Assembly (NCBI RefSeq): GCF_039541915.1
Contig: NZ_BAABHD010000071.1
Location: 1-58,962, forward strand
Direction of reading: 5' to 3'
Length of the DNA: 58,962 bases
From: Nibrella saemangeumensis
GTDB taxonomy: Bacteria; Bacteroidota; Bacteroidia; Cytophagales; Spirosomataceae
The position numbers were made by a program, and so were the translations under genes. The number at the start of each line of letters is the position of its first letter. Within the stretch, counting starts at the first letter, position 1. A model generated the notes under the pieces. That model was not told the DNA's origin. It did not search any database and saw nothing but the letters and a program-made list of their open reading frames with translations. Shown piece by piece: positions 44,650-52,746 of the stretch.

Positions 44650-46164
44650 TCAGAACGTGTTTTTGTTTTCGTGGTCGGCAAAGCGCGGGCGATTGATGCG
44701 CTTCAGCGGTATTTGCAGGCCGCCGGTATCTTCCAGCCAGTCGTAGAGCTGACCGGCCATCTGCTTAATAGCGGCCTGGTGCTGCGGCTCCCGGATGAGA
44801 TTTTTCATTTCCTGAGGGTCATTTTCCAGATCAAAGAACTCGTTGGTGTCCCAGATGCCATGGTAGCGCACATATTTGTAACGGTCGGTGCGGATGGCGT
44901 GCACCGTGGGTGTATGCGGAAAGTCGTATTCCCAGTAATATTCGTAGAAGATCTTATCACGCCAGTCGGATACCGGTTTCCCCTGCAGCAGCGGCATGAT
45001 GGAGCGGCCAACCATCTGCGAAGCTTTCTGTAAGCCGGCCAGTTCCAGAATGGTTGGCGCTACATCAACGTTCTGCACCATCTGGGGCACAGTAATTCCG
45101 GCTTTGATCAGGGCCGGACAACGCACCAGAAAGGGTACCCGCATGGACTCCTCATAGGCAGTCCGCTTATCGATCAGACCGTGTTCGCCGAACATAAAGC
45201 CGTTGTCGCCCATGTAAATGACCAGCGTATTCTCGGCCAGACCATTGTCGTCGAGGTATTTCAGTACCCGGCCGATGCTGGTATCCATGCTGCGCAGCGT
45301 CTCGCAATAGTCGCGCACAAACGAGTCAAAACTGGTGGAGCCGTGGTAGAGGTAATCCACACCATGCCAGCTATAGCGCTGCCGCTTCACCCAGAGTGGC
45401 GTAGGGCTTTCTTTGGTCTCCGGATTCTGGTTACGCGGATCGGTCTGGTAGAAGGAGGCCGGGTACTGAATCGGTGAGTTCGCAAACCGGCCCCGATCAG
45501 CGGGCGAAGGTTTAAACTCATGATGCACCGCTTTGTGGGAGAGGTACACAAAAAACGGTTTGTCTTTGTTGCGCCCGTTCAGGAAGTTCAGGGCGTAGTC
45601 GGTGAGCACATCGGTGGTATAGGCGCTGTCGCGGTGCGCCACCTTTTTACCGTCGACGTTCAGAACCGGGTTGTAATATACGCCCTGCCCCTCAAAGCTC
45701 ACCCAGTGGTTAAAACCCTTACGCGGTTTGTCGTCATCGTTACCCATATGCCACTTTCCAATGAAGGCGGTCTGGTACCCGGCCTGCTGCAGATACTGCG
45801 GAAAATAGGTCAGCGTAGGTGGCTCAGGAGCTACGTTATCGACCACCGTGTGCTGGTGCGAAAAAAGGCCGGTCAGGATGCTGGCACGGCTGGGCGAGCA
45901 GAGCGCCGTTGTTACGAATGCTTTGGGGCAGTGCGCTCCTTCGCGCCGGATGCGGTCCAGGTTCGGCGTCTCCAGCCAGGGTGCAATGGCCGGCTTCATG
46001 AAACTCATGAAATCATACCGGTGATCATCGGACAGGATAAAGACCACGTTGCGGGGCCTGGCCGCACCAGCAAGTTTCGGCAAGGGTTTAGGAGCCTGTT
46101 GTTTTACCTGCGCCCAGCTCAACGTCGGGAGCAGCAGCCAGCCAAAAAGTACATAACGAAGCAT
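44650..46164 (-). CDS. exported S1-type sulfatase
   Basis: 504 residues. Signal peptide 1-19 (ending TLSWAQ). Metal motif ILSDDHRYDF at about 43-52, formylglycine precursor C89 in CSPSRASILTG, then HQHTVVDN and YMGDNGFMFGEHGLIDKR. It is only moderately similar to the sulfatase downstream, so the two probably act on different linkages of the same glycan. First gene of the cluster, with 226 bp to the divergent AraC regulator. Confidence 0.93.
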   Translation of the reverse strand: MLRYVLFGWLLLPTLSWAQVKQQAPKPLPKLAGAARPRNVVFILSDDHRYDFMSFMKPAIAPWLETPNLDRIRREGAHCPKAFVTTALCSPSRASILTGLFSHQHTVVDNVAPEPPTLTYFPQYLQQAGYQTAFIGKWHMGNDDDKPRKGFNHWVSFEGQGVYYNPVLNVDGKKVAHRDSAYTTDVLTDYALNFLNGRNKDKPFFVYLSHKAVHHEFKPSPADRGRFANSPIQYPASFYQTDPRNQNPETKESPTPLWVKRQRYSWHGVDYLYHGSTSFDSFVRDYCETLRSMDTSIGRVLKYLDDNGLAENTLVIYMGDNGFMFGEHGLIDKRTAYEESMRVPFLVRCPALIKAGITVPQMVQNVDVAPTILELAGLQKASQMVGRSIMPLLQGKPVSDWRDKIFYEYYWEYDFPHTPTVHAIRTDRYKYVRYHGIWDTNEFFDLENDPQEMKNLIREPQHQAAIKQMAGQLYDWLEDTGGLQIPLKRINRPRFADHENKNTF

Positions 46165-46390
46165 AAGCAGGTATATAAAAAGGATAGTTCAGGTAAAGCA
46201 CCTCTATGAGGGTAAAGGCTCTGACCGTACAAGTTTAACCAGATAAAAGTAGCGTTTCTTTCTTCTCAGGTTGAAACTAAGGAAAGTCTTTTTGGTCGTC
46301 CTACCCTGAAATGCTGATTTTTTACCAGTACTTAGTAGCGTGAAACCGCTAACTTAAACGGGTAAATCCTGGCTCAGTCCAACTTCTATT

Positions 46391-47227
46391 ATGGTTTTCT
46401 CCGTCATACAGCCATCCGCTCACCTTCGGGAATACATCAAGAGGTACATGCTGCTGCACTTCCGGTTTTCGCCCAACGACCCGATCCCTCTGAAACCATT
46501 TCCGGCCTCACCCAATCAGGGGATTACGTTTTATCCCCGTGGCTATCTCACAGCTCACCACCCCAATCCCGAAACAGGCACAGGGATACGCCGGCCCCAG
46601 ACGGTTGTTTTTGGCCAGCATATCAATCGAATCACGCTGCAATTGGCGCAGGAAGAATACCTGATGTTCGACGTAAGTTTTCAGCCCGGCGTGCTGGCCA
46701 GGTTTCTGCGCAATCCCTTGAGCGAATTTGTCGATCAGAATATTGATGCCGAATCGGTAATCGGAGCCGAAATCCGGCTCGTAAACGATCAACTGGCTCA
46801 TGCCAGCCACTACGAACAAATGGTTGCTATTGTGGAAAATTACCTGTGGAAACGAATCCAGCGATTGCAGGTCGACCTCCTGCCGCTGGAGAAAGCCAGC
46901 CGGCATATGCTTGCGAAAACCAACCTCTGGTCACTCGACCAGTGGGCCGGCCACTGTTGCCTTAGTATAAGTCAGTTTGAACGGAAGTTTCGGGAGCAGA
47001 TGGGCGTATCGCCTAAGTTATTTGCCCGTATCGTCCGGTTCGACCGGGCATTCTGGTTGAAAGAAACTAACCCTCAACTCGACTGGCTAAGTGTGGCGCT
47101 GCAAACGGGTTATTACGACTACCAGCATCTGGTTAAAGACTTTAAACAGTTTGGTGGCACCACCCCTCCCTTATTCCTTAATCAGAATGACAATTCACCC
47201 GAAAAGTGGCTGAGACTGGTTAACTGA
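46391..47227 (+). CDS. AraC-family transcriptional regulator
   Basis: 278 residues. An N-terminal cupin-like ligand region (about 1-160) precedes the C-terminal AraC helix-turn-helix pair (about 175-270, with LSISQFERKFREQMGVSPK and LQTGYYDYQHLVKDFKQFGGTTP split by position). Divergent from the sulfatase cluster and 76 bp before the cupin gene, so either could be its target. Confidence 0.9.
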   Translation: MVFSVIQPSAHLREYIKRYMLLHFRFSPNDPIPLKPFPASPNQGITFYPRGYLTAHHPNPETGTGIRRPQTVVFGQHINRITLQLAQEEYLMFDVSFQPGVLARFLRNPLSEFVDQNIDAESVIGAEIRLVNDQLAHASHYEQMVAIVENYLWKRIQRLQVDLLPLEKASRHMLAKTNLWSLDQWAGHCCLSISQFERKFREQMGVSPKLFARIVRFDRAFWLKETNPQLDWLSVALQTGYYDYQHLVKDFKQFGGTTPPLFLNQNDNSPEKWLRLVN

Positions 47228-47303
47228 TACTCGCTGATTTTTTACCACCAACCAATGGATGACCCGGTGCAATTTTAACCTGTTAACCAAAAAAATCAGC
47301 CTT

Positions 47304-47861
47304 ATGAAACGGCGTCACTTTCTTCAGCATTCACTGCTGGCAACGTCTGCCATTGACCTGCCAGCCGAAGCTCTAACCCTCCGCCCTACCAAAGGGATCA
47401 GCCTGAAAGACGGAGAATCCCGTAATAGTGAAAAAATCGTCCTGGCCGGAACGCCCCTCGACTTCAAGGTACTCAGTGAAGATACCGGCGGTGATATGGC
47501 GGTATTTGTCAGTTCAAACAACCGGAGGGGCAGCGGTCCCCCACTGCATGTGCATCAGAACATGGATGAATTTTTCTGTGTGCTCGAAGGTGAATTTCTG
47601 TTCCAGGTCGGCAACGAAAAAACACGGCTGAAAGCAGGTGACACGATGTTTGTCGCCCGCACCGTGCCGCATGGCTTCGACTGCGTGAGTAGTCAGCCCG
47701 GCAAGTTGCTGGTTACGGTTCAGCCGGCCGGCGACATGGAAAGCTTTTTCCGGCAGCTTGGCAAGCTCCTACCCGAAAAAGGAGCGCCCGACCTGAAAGC
47801 TATGGGAAAACTCTATCAGGCGCATGACTCTGCCATAGTAGGTCCGCCAATAGCGGAATAG
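47304..47861 (+). CDS. cupin domain-containing protein with N-terminal leader
   Basis: 185 residues from the ATG at 47304 (MKRRHFLQHSLLATSA), which gives a Tat-like leader. An earlier ATG at 47259 would add 15 residues. The single cupin domain (about 65-140) has HVHQNMDEFFCVLEG with metal-binding H-x-H and E, and AGDTMFVARTVPHGF with the last histidine. Function unknown; it follows the AraC regulator by 76 bp. Confidence 0.8.
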   Translation: MKRRHFLQHSLLATSAIDLPAEALTLRPTKGISLKDGESRNSEKIVLAGTPLDFKVLSEDTGGDMAVFVSSNNRRGSGPPLHVHQNMDEFFCVLEGEFLFQVGNEKTRLKAGDTMFVARTVPHGFDCVSSQPGKLLVTVQPAGDMESFFRQLGKLLPEKGAPDLKAMGKLYQAHDSAIVGPPIAE

Positions 47862-47868
47862 CCATACG

Positions 47869-47888
47869 CGGGAAAAGCTTTTTTCCCG
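47869..47888. terminator. intrinsic terminator
   Basis: CGGGAAAAGC followed by TTTTTTCCCG forms a short stem ending in T-rich sequence, 8 bp after the cupin stop codon. A second, larger inverted repeat follows at 47891. Confidence 0.65.
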
Positions 47889-47890
47889 GG

Positions 47891-47960
47891 ACCGGCATAT
47901 GCAGGAGCAGTACAATGTCCACCTAAAATCAGGTAGTGTCCGTCTCCTGCATATGCCGGT
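47891..47960. repeat. 17-bp inverted repeat spanning the stop codon of the DUF5958-like gene
   Basis: Perfect arms ACCGGCATATGCAGGAG (47891-47907) and CTCCTGCATATGCCGGT (47944-47960), 36 nt apart. The right arm is inside the minus-strand coding sequence (encoding NRHMQET) and the stop codon at 47929 is in the loop. Confidence 0.7.
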
Positions 47961-48729
47961 TAACGACCTCCTTGAGTATTTTCATGGATTTGTCGGCGGT
48001 TAATCCGTATCGTTCCCGCAGCGCCTTCTGCAATGAATCGTATAACAGATAACGGGTAATTGCCTGATAGTTAGACGCTCTAACGAATTCTGTTAATACT
48101 TCATCGTACGTCGCAAACCTGTGCCGGGTCTTCTGCGCCGGAACAGGCTGCTGACGCCTGGCCTGTTCCGACTGCTTGTGATCATACTCAAGCCTAGCCA
48201 ACCTGAGAAAGTCGCTCCGAAACTCCGGATTACGGTATACATCTTCCACCAGATTCTGATGGGCTTTTATCAGTTCCTCGACGGTTTCAGGCTGCGACAA
48301 ATCCCAATACCTCCAGTTGTCAGGAGTTTCCATATTCATTGCTTTACGCCGTTGGTAATAGGCTTTGAACAAGCGGAGTAATAACCGGTACGTCTTCTCA
48401 TACTTACCCTCTGGCAGGCTGTCGGGTACCCCAAGCCATATCATCTGGCGATGTCGATCGGGATGCGACCAATAGTTAATAAGCGCAGCACAAAACCTAT
48501 GATTTTTCAGCTCAGCACCAGTCGAATCTAGCTCGTTTCCAAATTGATCGTCAATGGCCTGCTCCACATCGGAGAGTTTCTGTTTAGTCCCCCAGACCAG
48601 AGAAAACAAGTCATAAAACTGATTTTGTTTTTCCTCCTCACTCAACCGGCTGAAAATCAAAACCAGATCCTCCACCGGGCGCACGCCCTGCCCGAACTGG
48701 TAGAGTACTACTTCTTCTTCGAATCGCAT
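47929..48729 (-). CDS. DUF5958-like protein with a long unassigned C-terminal region
   Basis: 266 residues from the ATG at 48729 (MRFEEEVVLYQFGQG). The first 90 residues resemble DUF5958 (QFGQGVRPVEDLVLIFSRLS, then KLSDVEQAI), a small Bacteroidota family of unknown function. The following 175 residues (NHRFCAALINYWSHPDR, TYRLLLRLFKAYYQRRK, and a helical end DKSMKILKEVVNRH) match nothing I know. A longer frame reaches 48888, but it runs up to the divergent exporter and lacks family signal. Monocistronic. Confidence 0.6.
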   Translation of the reverse strand: MRFEEEVVLYQFGQGVRPVEDLVLIFSRLSEEEKQNQFYDLFSLVWGTKQKLSDVEQAIDDQFGNELDSTGAELKNHRFCAALINYWSHPDRHRQMIWLGVPDSLPEGKYEKTYRLLLRLFKAYYQRRKAMNMETPDNWRYWDLSQPETVEELIKAHQNLVEDVYRNPEFRSDFLRLARLEYDHKQSEQARRQQPVPAQKTRHRFATYDEVLTEFVRASNYQAITRYLLYDSLQKALRERYGLTADKSMKILKEVVNRHMQETDTT

Positions 48730-48892
48730 AGCTGCTCTGGATAAAAGGTCTGGGCTTCGTACCGCTCTCCCTACGTTGGTTTCAACAGTAATATAGCGAT
48801 CATCTGAGCCAGTGGCAAATGACAGGCAACTTTTTCCGTAGCGGGAAACATATCCGGGCCGGGCCGGCTTATTCTGGAAAAGCAACAATACA

Positions 48893-49213
48893 ATGGCCTG
48901 GATATTTCTGATTTTGGCGGGTCTGCTGGAGGTCGTTTGGGCCTACGCCATGAAGCAATCGGCGGGGTTTACCCGCTTAGGTCCCACGCTCGTTACGGTA
49001 GTGGCCATGCTCGCCAGTGTAGGCCTGCTGTCGCTGGCCATGCGCACACTTCCGCTGGGGTCGGCCTATACCATCTGGACCGGCATTGGTGCCGTTGGAG
49101 CCTTTGTGGTCGGTATTGTCGTGCTGAGCGAGCCGGTCAATACCATCCGGTTGCTGGCCGCCAGCCTGATTGTAGGGGGCATTATCCTAATGCGCCTTTC
49201 ATCGGCCCCCTAA
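48893..49213 (+). CDS. sugE: small multidrug resistance family exporter, SugE/Gdx type
   Basis: 106 residues with four membrane helices. The first helix contains the essential E14 in AGLLEVVWAYAMKQS, and the line YTIWTGIGAVGAFVVG follows the E. coli SugE (Gdx) pattern closely. Gdx proteins export guanidinium in exchange for protons as dual-topology dimers. A guanidine riboswitch often precedes such genes, but I see none in 48730-48892. Confidence 0.9.
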   Translation: MAWIFLILAGLLEVVWAYAMKQSAGFTRLGPTLVTVVAMLASVGLLSLAMRTLPLGSAYTIWTGIGAVGAFVVGIVVLSEPVNTIRLLAASLIVGGIILMRLSSAP

Positions 49214-49228
49214 AATCCCGGCAGTTGA

Positions 49229-50365
49229 TCAGGATAACGGCGATCGGGTTACGGCCCCGGTCTTCTCAGATACCCATTCATTAGGCGAGACATCATCGTT
49301 AAAGATGAAGTCAACCGATTCGGCAAGGCAGTTGCTTTCTACGGTTATGATCTCTGGCAGCCAGTCAGACGTCACATTGCTGGTAAGGGCCTGCACCGTC
49401 AGGCTCTGTACCTCACCGATATCCAAGCCTTCCAGGGCTACATACGTGAGTGTACCGCTGTCCAACCGGCCATCCATATGGCTGTTGAACGGAAGACTCT
49501 GCAACGTACCGGCCGACCCTTTCAGCGTGAATACATAAAACGCAGCGGACCCGGCCAGAAACGTATCTCTGGTCTTGATCCGTAGCCTGTACGCCGGAAT
49601 GCGGGGTACGGTATACGGATTATGCCCATGCCGGGCCAGTTCATATACTCCGTTATACGGATGCGACGTGACCAGATCCTTCAGTTTTTCGATATACGGC
49701 GGATCCACAAAAATGCCATCGATATAGGTATCGAGGTATTTACACATGGAACCTTCCAGCGTCAGCACCCAGGTGTAAATGAGTTTATAGCTTTCGGGGG
49801 CGTTTTGGAATGCACACGTCTGGGCCGTTGTGATGTTGGTAAAAACGCCGGGTTTAGACAGAAACGTGGTAATCCCATCGGCATACGAGAAGTGCTGCTG
49901 ACCCGCTTTTTTAAATATGCCTTCTAATTCAGCAGGAGGTATATTGGATTCATCGACCCCCACTCCCACATCGGGATACTGGCCGGTATAGGTAGTGATG
50001 AACGACACATCATCGGCATGCGTCAGCAGAATCGCCATCCCATCGCATTTACTGCCGGAGATATATTGTTTAATGAGCGACACCAACTCGTTGATGTCGA
50101 AATCATTATCTTTCAGGTCAAAAATGGCGAGGGCCAGGTTGTAGTCGTTCTGGGTCAGGAGGGTGTTTAATCCGTCCAGGTATTCAGCCACGGTAGGGAT
50201 ATCCTCGTAGATAAGCGGATCGGAATGGCAAACATAAAATGTTCCTTCGTGATGGCAGATATCGAACTCTAATGCATTAGCGCCCAGGTCCAGCGCGTTC
50301 CGGGCGTCATCAATGGTATTGGAGCGGTGTGCAATGATATAAAATGGGCGTTTTTTCTGAAGCAT
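49229..50365 (-). CDS. GDPD-superfamily phospholipase (sphingomyelinase D-like) fused to a PLAT domain
   Basis: 378 residues. The TIM-barrel catalytic domain covers about 1-235: HR at 13-14 in IIAHRSN, E33 and D35 in LEFDICHH, H47 in CHSDP, and the W199-to-DP segment YTWVLTLEGSMCKYL ... DGIFVDPP, which resembles sphingomyelinase D/phospholipase D rather than bacterial GlpQ. A PLAT/LH2-like beta-sandwich is at about 258-367 (YRLRIKTRDTFLAGSAAF, VALEGLDIGEVQSL, WLPEIITVES). No signal peptide is visible. It would hydrolyse or cyclise lysophospholipids or sphingolipids; the PLAT part would bind lipid or protein. Confidence 0.75.
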   Translation of the reverse strand: MLQKKRPFYIIAHRSNTIDDARNALDLGANALEFDICHHEGTFYVCHSDPLIYEDIPTVAEYLDGLNTLLTQNDYNLALAIFDLKDNDFDINELVSLIKQYISGSKCDGMAILLTHADDVSFITTYTGQYPDVGVGVDESNIPPAELEGIFKKAGQQHFSYADGITTFLSKPGVFTNITTAQTCAFQNAPESYKLIYTWVLTLEGSMCKYLDTYIDGIFVDPPYIEKLKDLVTSHPYNGVYELARHGHNPYTVPRIPAYRLRIKTRDTFLAGSAAFYVFTLKGSAGTLQSLPFNSHMDGRLDSGTLTYVALEGLDIGEVQSLTVQALTSNVTSDWLPEIITVESNCLAESVDFIFNDDVSPNEWVSEKTGAVTRSPLS

Positions 50366-50574
50366 AAAGGGTGTAGAGCCAGACTGTTGAGAATACCGTC
50401 TGCATTACGGGCAGACAAGCTTACCTGACTTAGTACACTAACTAAGCGAACGCCCCCTCTGTTAAACGCTGCCGGTAAAATCTGCTTCATCTGCCGCCAT
50501 CAGGTGGGCAGGCTATAAGCAAACCATCTGGCATCCAGCGCCTTCTATCTGCCAGCCGGCAGAGAAAAGCAGCA

Positions 50575-51375
50575 TTACATATCGTAATGCTTCCGGATCA
50601 TTCGTTCGTAAATCCGGGTAGGCAACACCCGTTTCAGCAGCACAGATACTTTTTCCAGGGGCTTGCCAACCCGATAAAGCCGCTTCACCTGAGCCGAGTT
50701 GATGATGGAGTCGACCAAAGGCCCAAACACCGCCGGATCAATACCCCCACTGACACTCTGGTCGATCAGTTCATAGGTCCGGTCAAAGGTTTTTTTATAC
50801 ACGCTGTCGGCGGGAATGGAGGCCCGCAGCCGGTTTTTGTTGATGTCGGTGCGGGTCCCTCCCGGCTGAATGGAGCAGGCCTGAACCCCAAACGGAGCCA
50901 GTTCTAAGCGAAGGGCCTCGGTTAGCCGCTCCACGGCCGCTTTGGTGGCACTGTAGGCCCCCCGGTAGGGTAGTCCGGCCTCGGCGGCAATGGAGCTGAT
51001 GTTGATGATCAAACCCGACCGCTGCTGACGCATCATCGGCAGCACAGCCTGGACCATCCGGATCACCCCGGTCACATTGGTGTCAAACACGCGTTGCACA
51101 TCGTCCAGGGGCAGCAGCTCAACAGGGGCGGCAATTCCCAGACCGGCGTTGTTAATCAGCACATCCAGCCGCCCTTCACGTTCGCAAATGTACTCAACAG
51201 CCTGCCCGATACTCTCCGCGCTGGTCACATCCATGGATAACATCGAAAAGGTTTTGCCGGCTTCGTCGGCCTGCCGCGATGTACCATACACCTTGTATCC
51301 CCGCTGGGCTAAGTAAATAGCCATGGATTCTCCCAGACCGGTAGACGCACCGGTGATCAAAATAACTTTAGACAT
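50575..51375 (-). CDS. short-chain dehydrogenase/reductase
   Basis: 266 residues from the ATG at 51375 (MSKVILITGASTGLG). Cofactor motif GASTGLG at 9-15, NNAG at 75-78, serine in NISSIAAEAG and catalytic Y141-x3-K145. The C-terminal basic, aromatic tail (RVLPTRIYERMIRKHYDM) is typical of classical SDRs that associate with membranes. Substrate unknown. A longer frame starts four codons earlier (51387). Confidence 0.9.
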   Translation of the reverse strand: MSKVILITGASTGLGESMAIYLAQRGYKVYGTSRQADEAGKTFSMLSMDVTSAESIGQAVEYICEREGRLDVLINNAGLGIAAPVELLPLDDVQRVFDTNVTGVIRMVQAVLPMMRQQRSGLIINISSIAAEAGLPYRGAYSATKAAVERLTEALRLELAPFGVQACSIQPGGTRTDINKNRLRASIPADSVYKKTFDRTYELIDQSVSGGIDPAVFGPLVDSIINSAQVKRLYRVGKPLEKVSVLLKRVLPTRIYERMIRKHYDM

Positions 51376-51412
51376 AAGTGAACACAAAAGTAAGCATTAG
51401 CCGCCGGTAACC

Positions 51413-52198
51413 TCACGGTTGAAAATGCAGGGCAATGTAGGAACATTTCTCCGGCATGGTGTTCTGAATAGCGTGCGCGACCCCGGCGTCCCAAAAAATC
51501 ACATCACCTGCCTCTGCCCTTTTCTGCTCACCGTCACTGTGGACCAAAGCCGTGTTCTCCAGTATGATCAGCAGTTCGGCCGCCTGATGCGTATGGGGCG
51601 GATTACGCCATATGCCCGGATTGAGGGTCATAATGTTCATTTCGCAGCGACGGTTCATTACGGTGGCAGCGGCAAACAGTCGTCGGATACCCCCTTTGTC
51701 GTCAGGAGTATAGGGTACGTCCCGGCTGTCGACCCAGAACGAATCTCCGGTTAGGCGATACAGATCCAGATCCGGCATTTCGTTGGAGGTATACCGGATG
51801 AAATAATACGTAAGCGGCTGATCTGTTTGATTGTCTAACCGGAAAGCATCCCCCGGCATGAGGACCACCACGCTGCCCGGCCCCAGCGTTTTCTGTTTTC
51901 CGCCGAGAGTCAGGGTCAGTTCCCCTTCCCTGATGATCACCAAAGCCTCCTCATCGAGTTGCTGGGTCTCTTCCGGAGAGGTTTTAGTATAATGGGTGAT
52001 GGCCTGAATCCGGATGTCAGAAAAATGGCTGGTTGTTCCCTGCATCAGGGTTCGCTCCTCATAATTTGGCCGTTTAACAACCGGTGCCTGTTTCCAGGAA
52101 AAAACAGATGGAGCGCTGGCCTGGGAGAAGGCCAAAGCCGTTGCCAGGGCTATCATCCCGAAAAGCAGGGAAGATCGTATCAAAAACCAGTATACCAT
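51413..52198 (-). CDS. exported cupin domain-containing protein
   Basis: 261 residues with a signal peptide at about 1-26 (MIALATALAFSQ end). Two cupin-like repeats: about 60-130 (EEALVIIREGELTLTLGGKQ, LGPGSVVVLMPGD) and about 185-255 (HTHQAAELLIILENTALVHS, AGDVIFWDAGVAHAI). This makes it a bicupin; the second repeat has the histidine pair HTH. Function unknown. The ankyrin protein gene lies 29 bp downstream... upstream on the same strand (ends 52228), so co-transcription is likely. Confidence 0.82.
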   Translation of the reverse strand: MVYWFLIRSSLLFGMIALATALAFSQASAPSVFSWKQAPVVKRPNYEERTLMQGTTSHFSDIRIQAITHYTKTSPEETQQLDEEALVIIREGELTLTLGGKQKTLGPGSVVVLMPGDAFRLDNQTDQPLTYYFIRYTSNEMPDLDLYRLTGDSFWVDSRDVPYTPDDKGGIRRLFAAATVMNRRCEMNIMTLNPGIWRNPPHTHQAAELLIILENTALVHSDGEQKRAEAGDVIFWDAGVAHAIQNTMPEKCSYIALHFQP

Positions 52199-52227
52199 GA
52201 GTAAGAAAGACGCTGACGGTAGGGCAG

Positions 52228-52707
52228 CTACTTCCCTGCTTTGGCTTCCAGCAGGGCTATAATTTCCTTACGATTTTTAGCTCTGGCAAATTCCAGCGGA
52301 GTTTTGCCCTCGTTTGAACGAAGATGTAAATCGGCATTAGCGGCTAACAGTACGTTGACTACCTCGATGTTGTTCTGCCAGATCGCGTCATGCAGGGCGG
52401 TATAGCCGTTGTATGGACCCTGCTTATTGATGTCGATATGGTAGTCAATCAGGAGCTTAGCCGCTTCTGCCCGGCCGGCGTAGGCCGCTGCGTGCAGCGC
52501 GGTAGCCTTCATGCCCGGATCAACGGCCCGTACATCGGCACCCGCTTCCAGGAGTAATTTTACAATAGCCGTATAGCCTTTATACGCAGCCATGACCAGC
52601 GGAGCATCCTGGCTGGCGTCCAGCTCATTCACATCGGCCCCGTCCTGAATGAGCTGCTGAACAAGAGCAGGGTTGTTTTTATTAACGGCATTCATGAGCG
52701 CGGTCAT
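52228..52707 (-). CDS. ankyrin repeat protein
   Basis: 159 residues made of four to five ankyrin repeats of 33 residues, readable as TALMNAVNKNNPALVQQLIQ, DAPLVMAAYKGYTAIVKLLL, TALHAAAYAGRAEAAKLLID, TALHDAIWQNNIEVVNVLL and TPLEFARAKNRKEIIALLE. It is a cytosolic protein-binding scaffold; no catalytic domain. It is 39 bp downstream of the acyl-ACP desaturase gene and 29 bp upstream of the cupin gene, so the three may form one transcript. Confidence 0.88.
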   Translation of the reverse strand: MTALMNAVNKNNPALVQQLIQDGADVNELDASQDAPLVMAAYKGYTAIVKLLLEAGADVRAVDPGMKATALHAAAYAGRAEAAKLLIDYHIDINKQGPYNGYTALHDAIWQNNIEVVNVLLAANADLHLRSNEGKTPLEFARAKNRKEIIALLEAKAGK

Positions 52708-52746
52708 AGCAAAGGCGGTGTTTACATAGGTTGTGTGCCCGCTCCG

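Noticed and set aside
48730..48888. 53-residue N-terminal extension of the DUF5958-like protein
   Set aside because: It fills the promoter region of the divergent sugE gene; the recognisable domain begins at the later ATG.
48730..48892. Guanidine riboswitch in front of sugE
   Set aside because: I looked for conserved ykkC and mini-ykkC sequence patterns and saw none.
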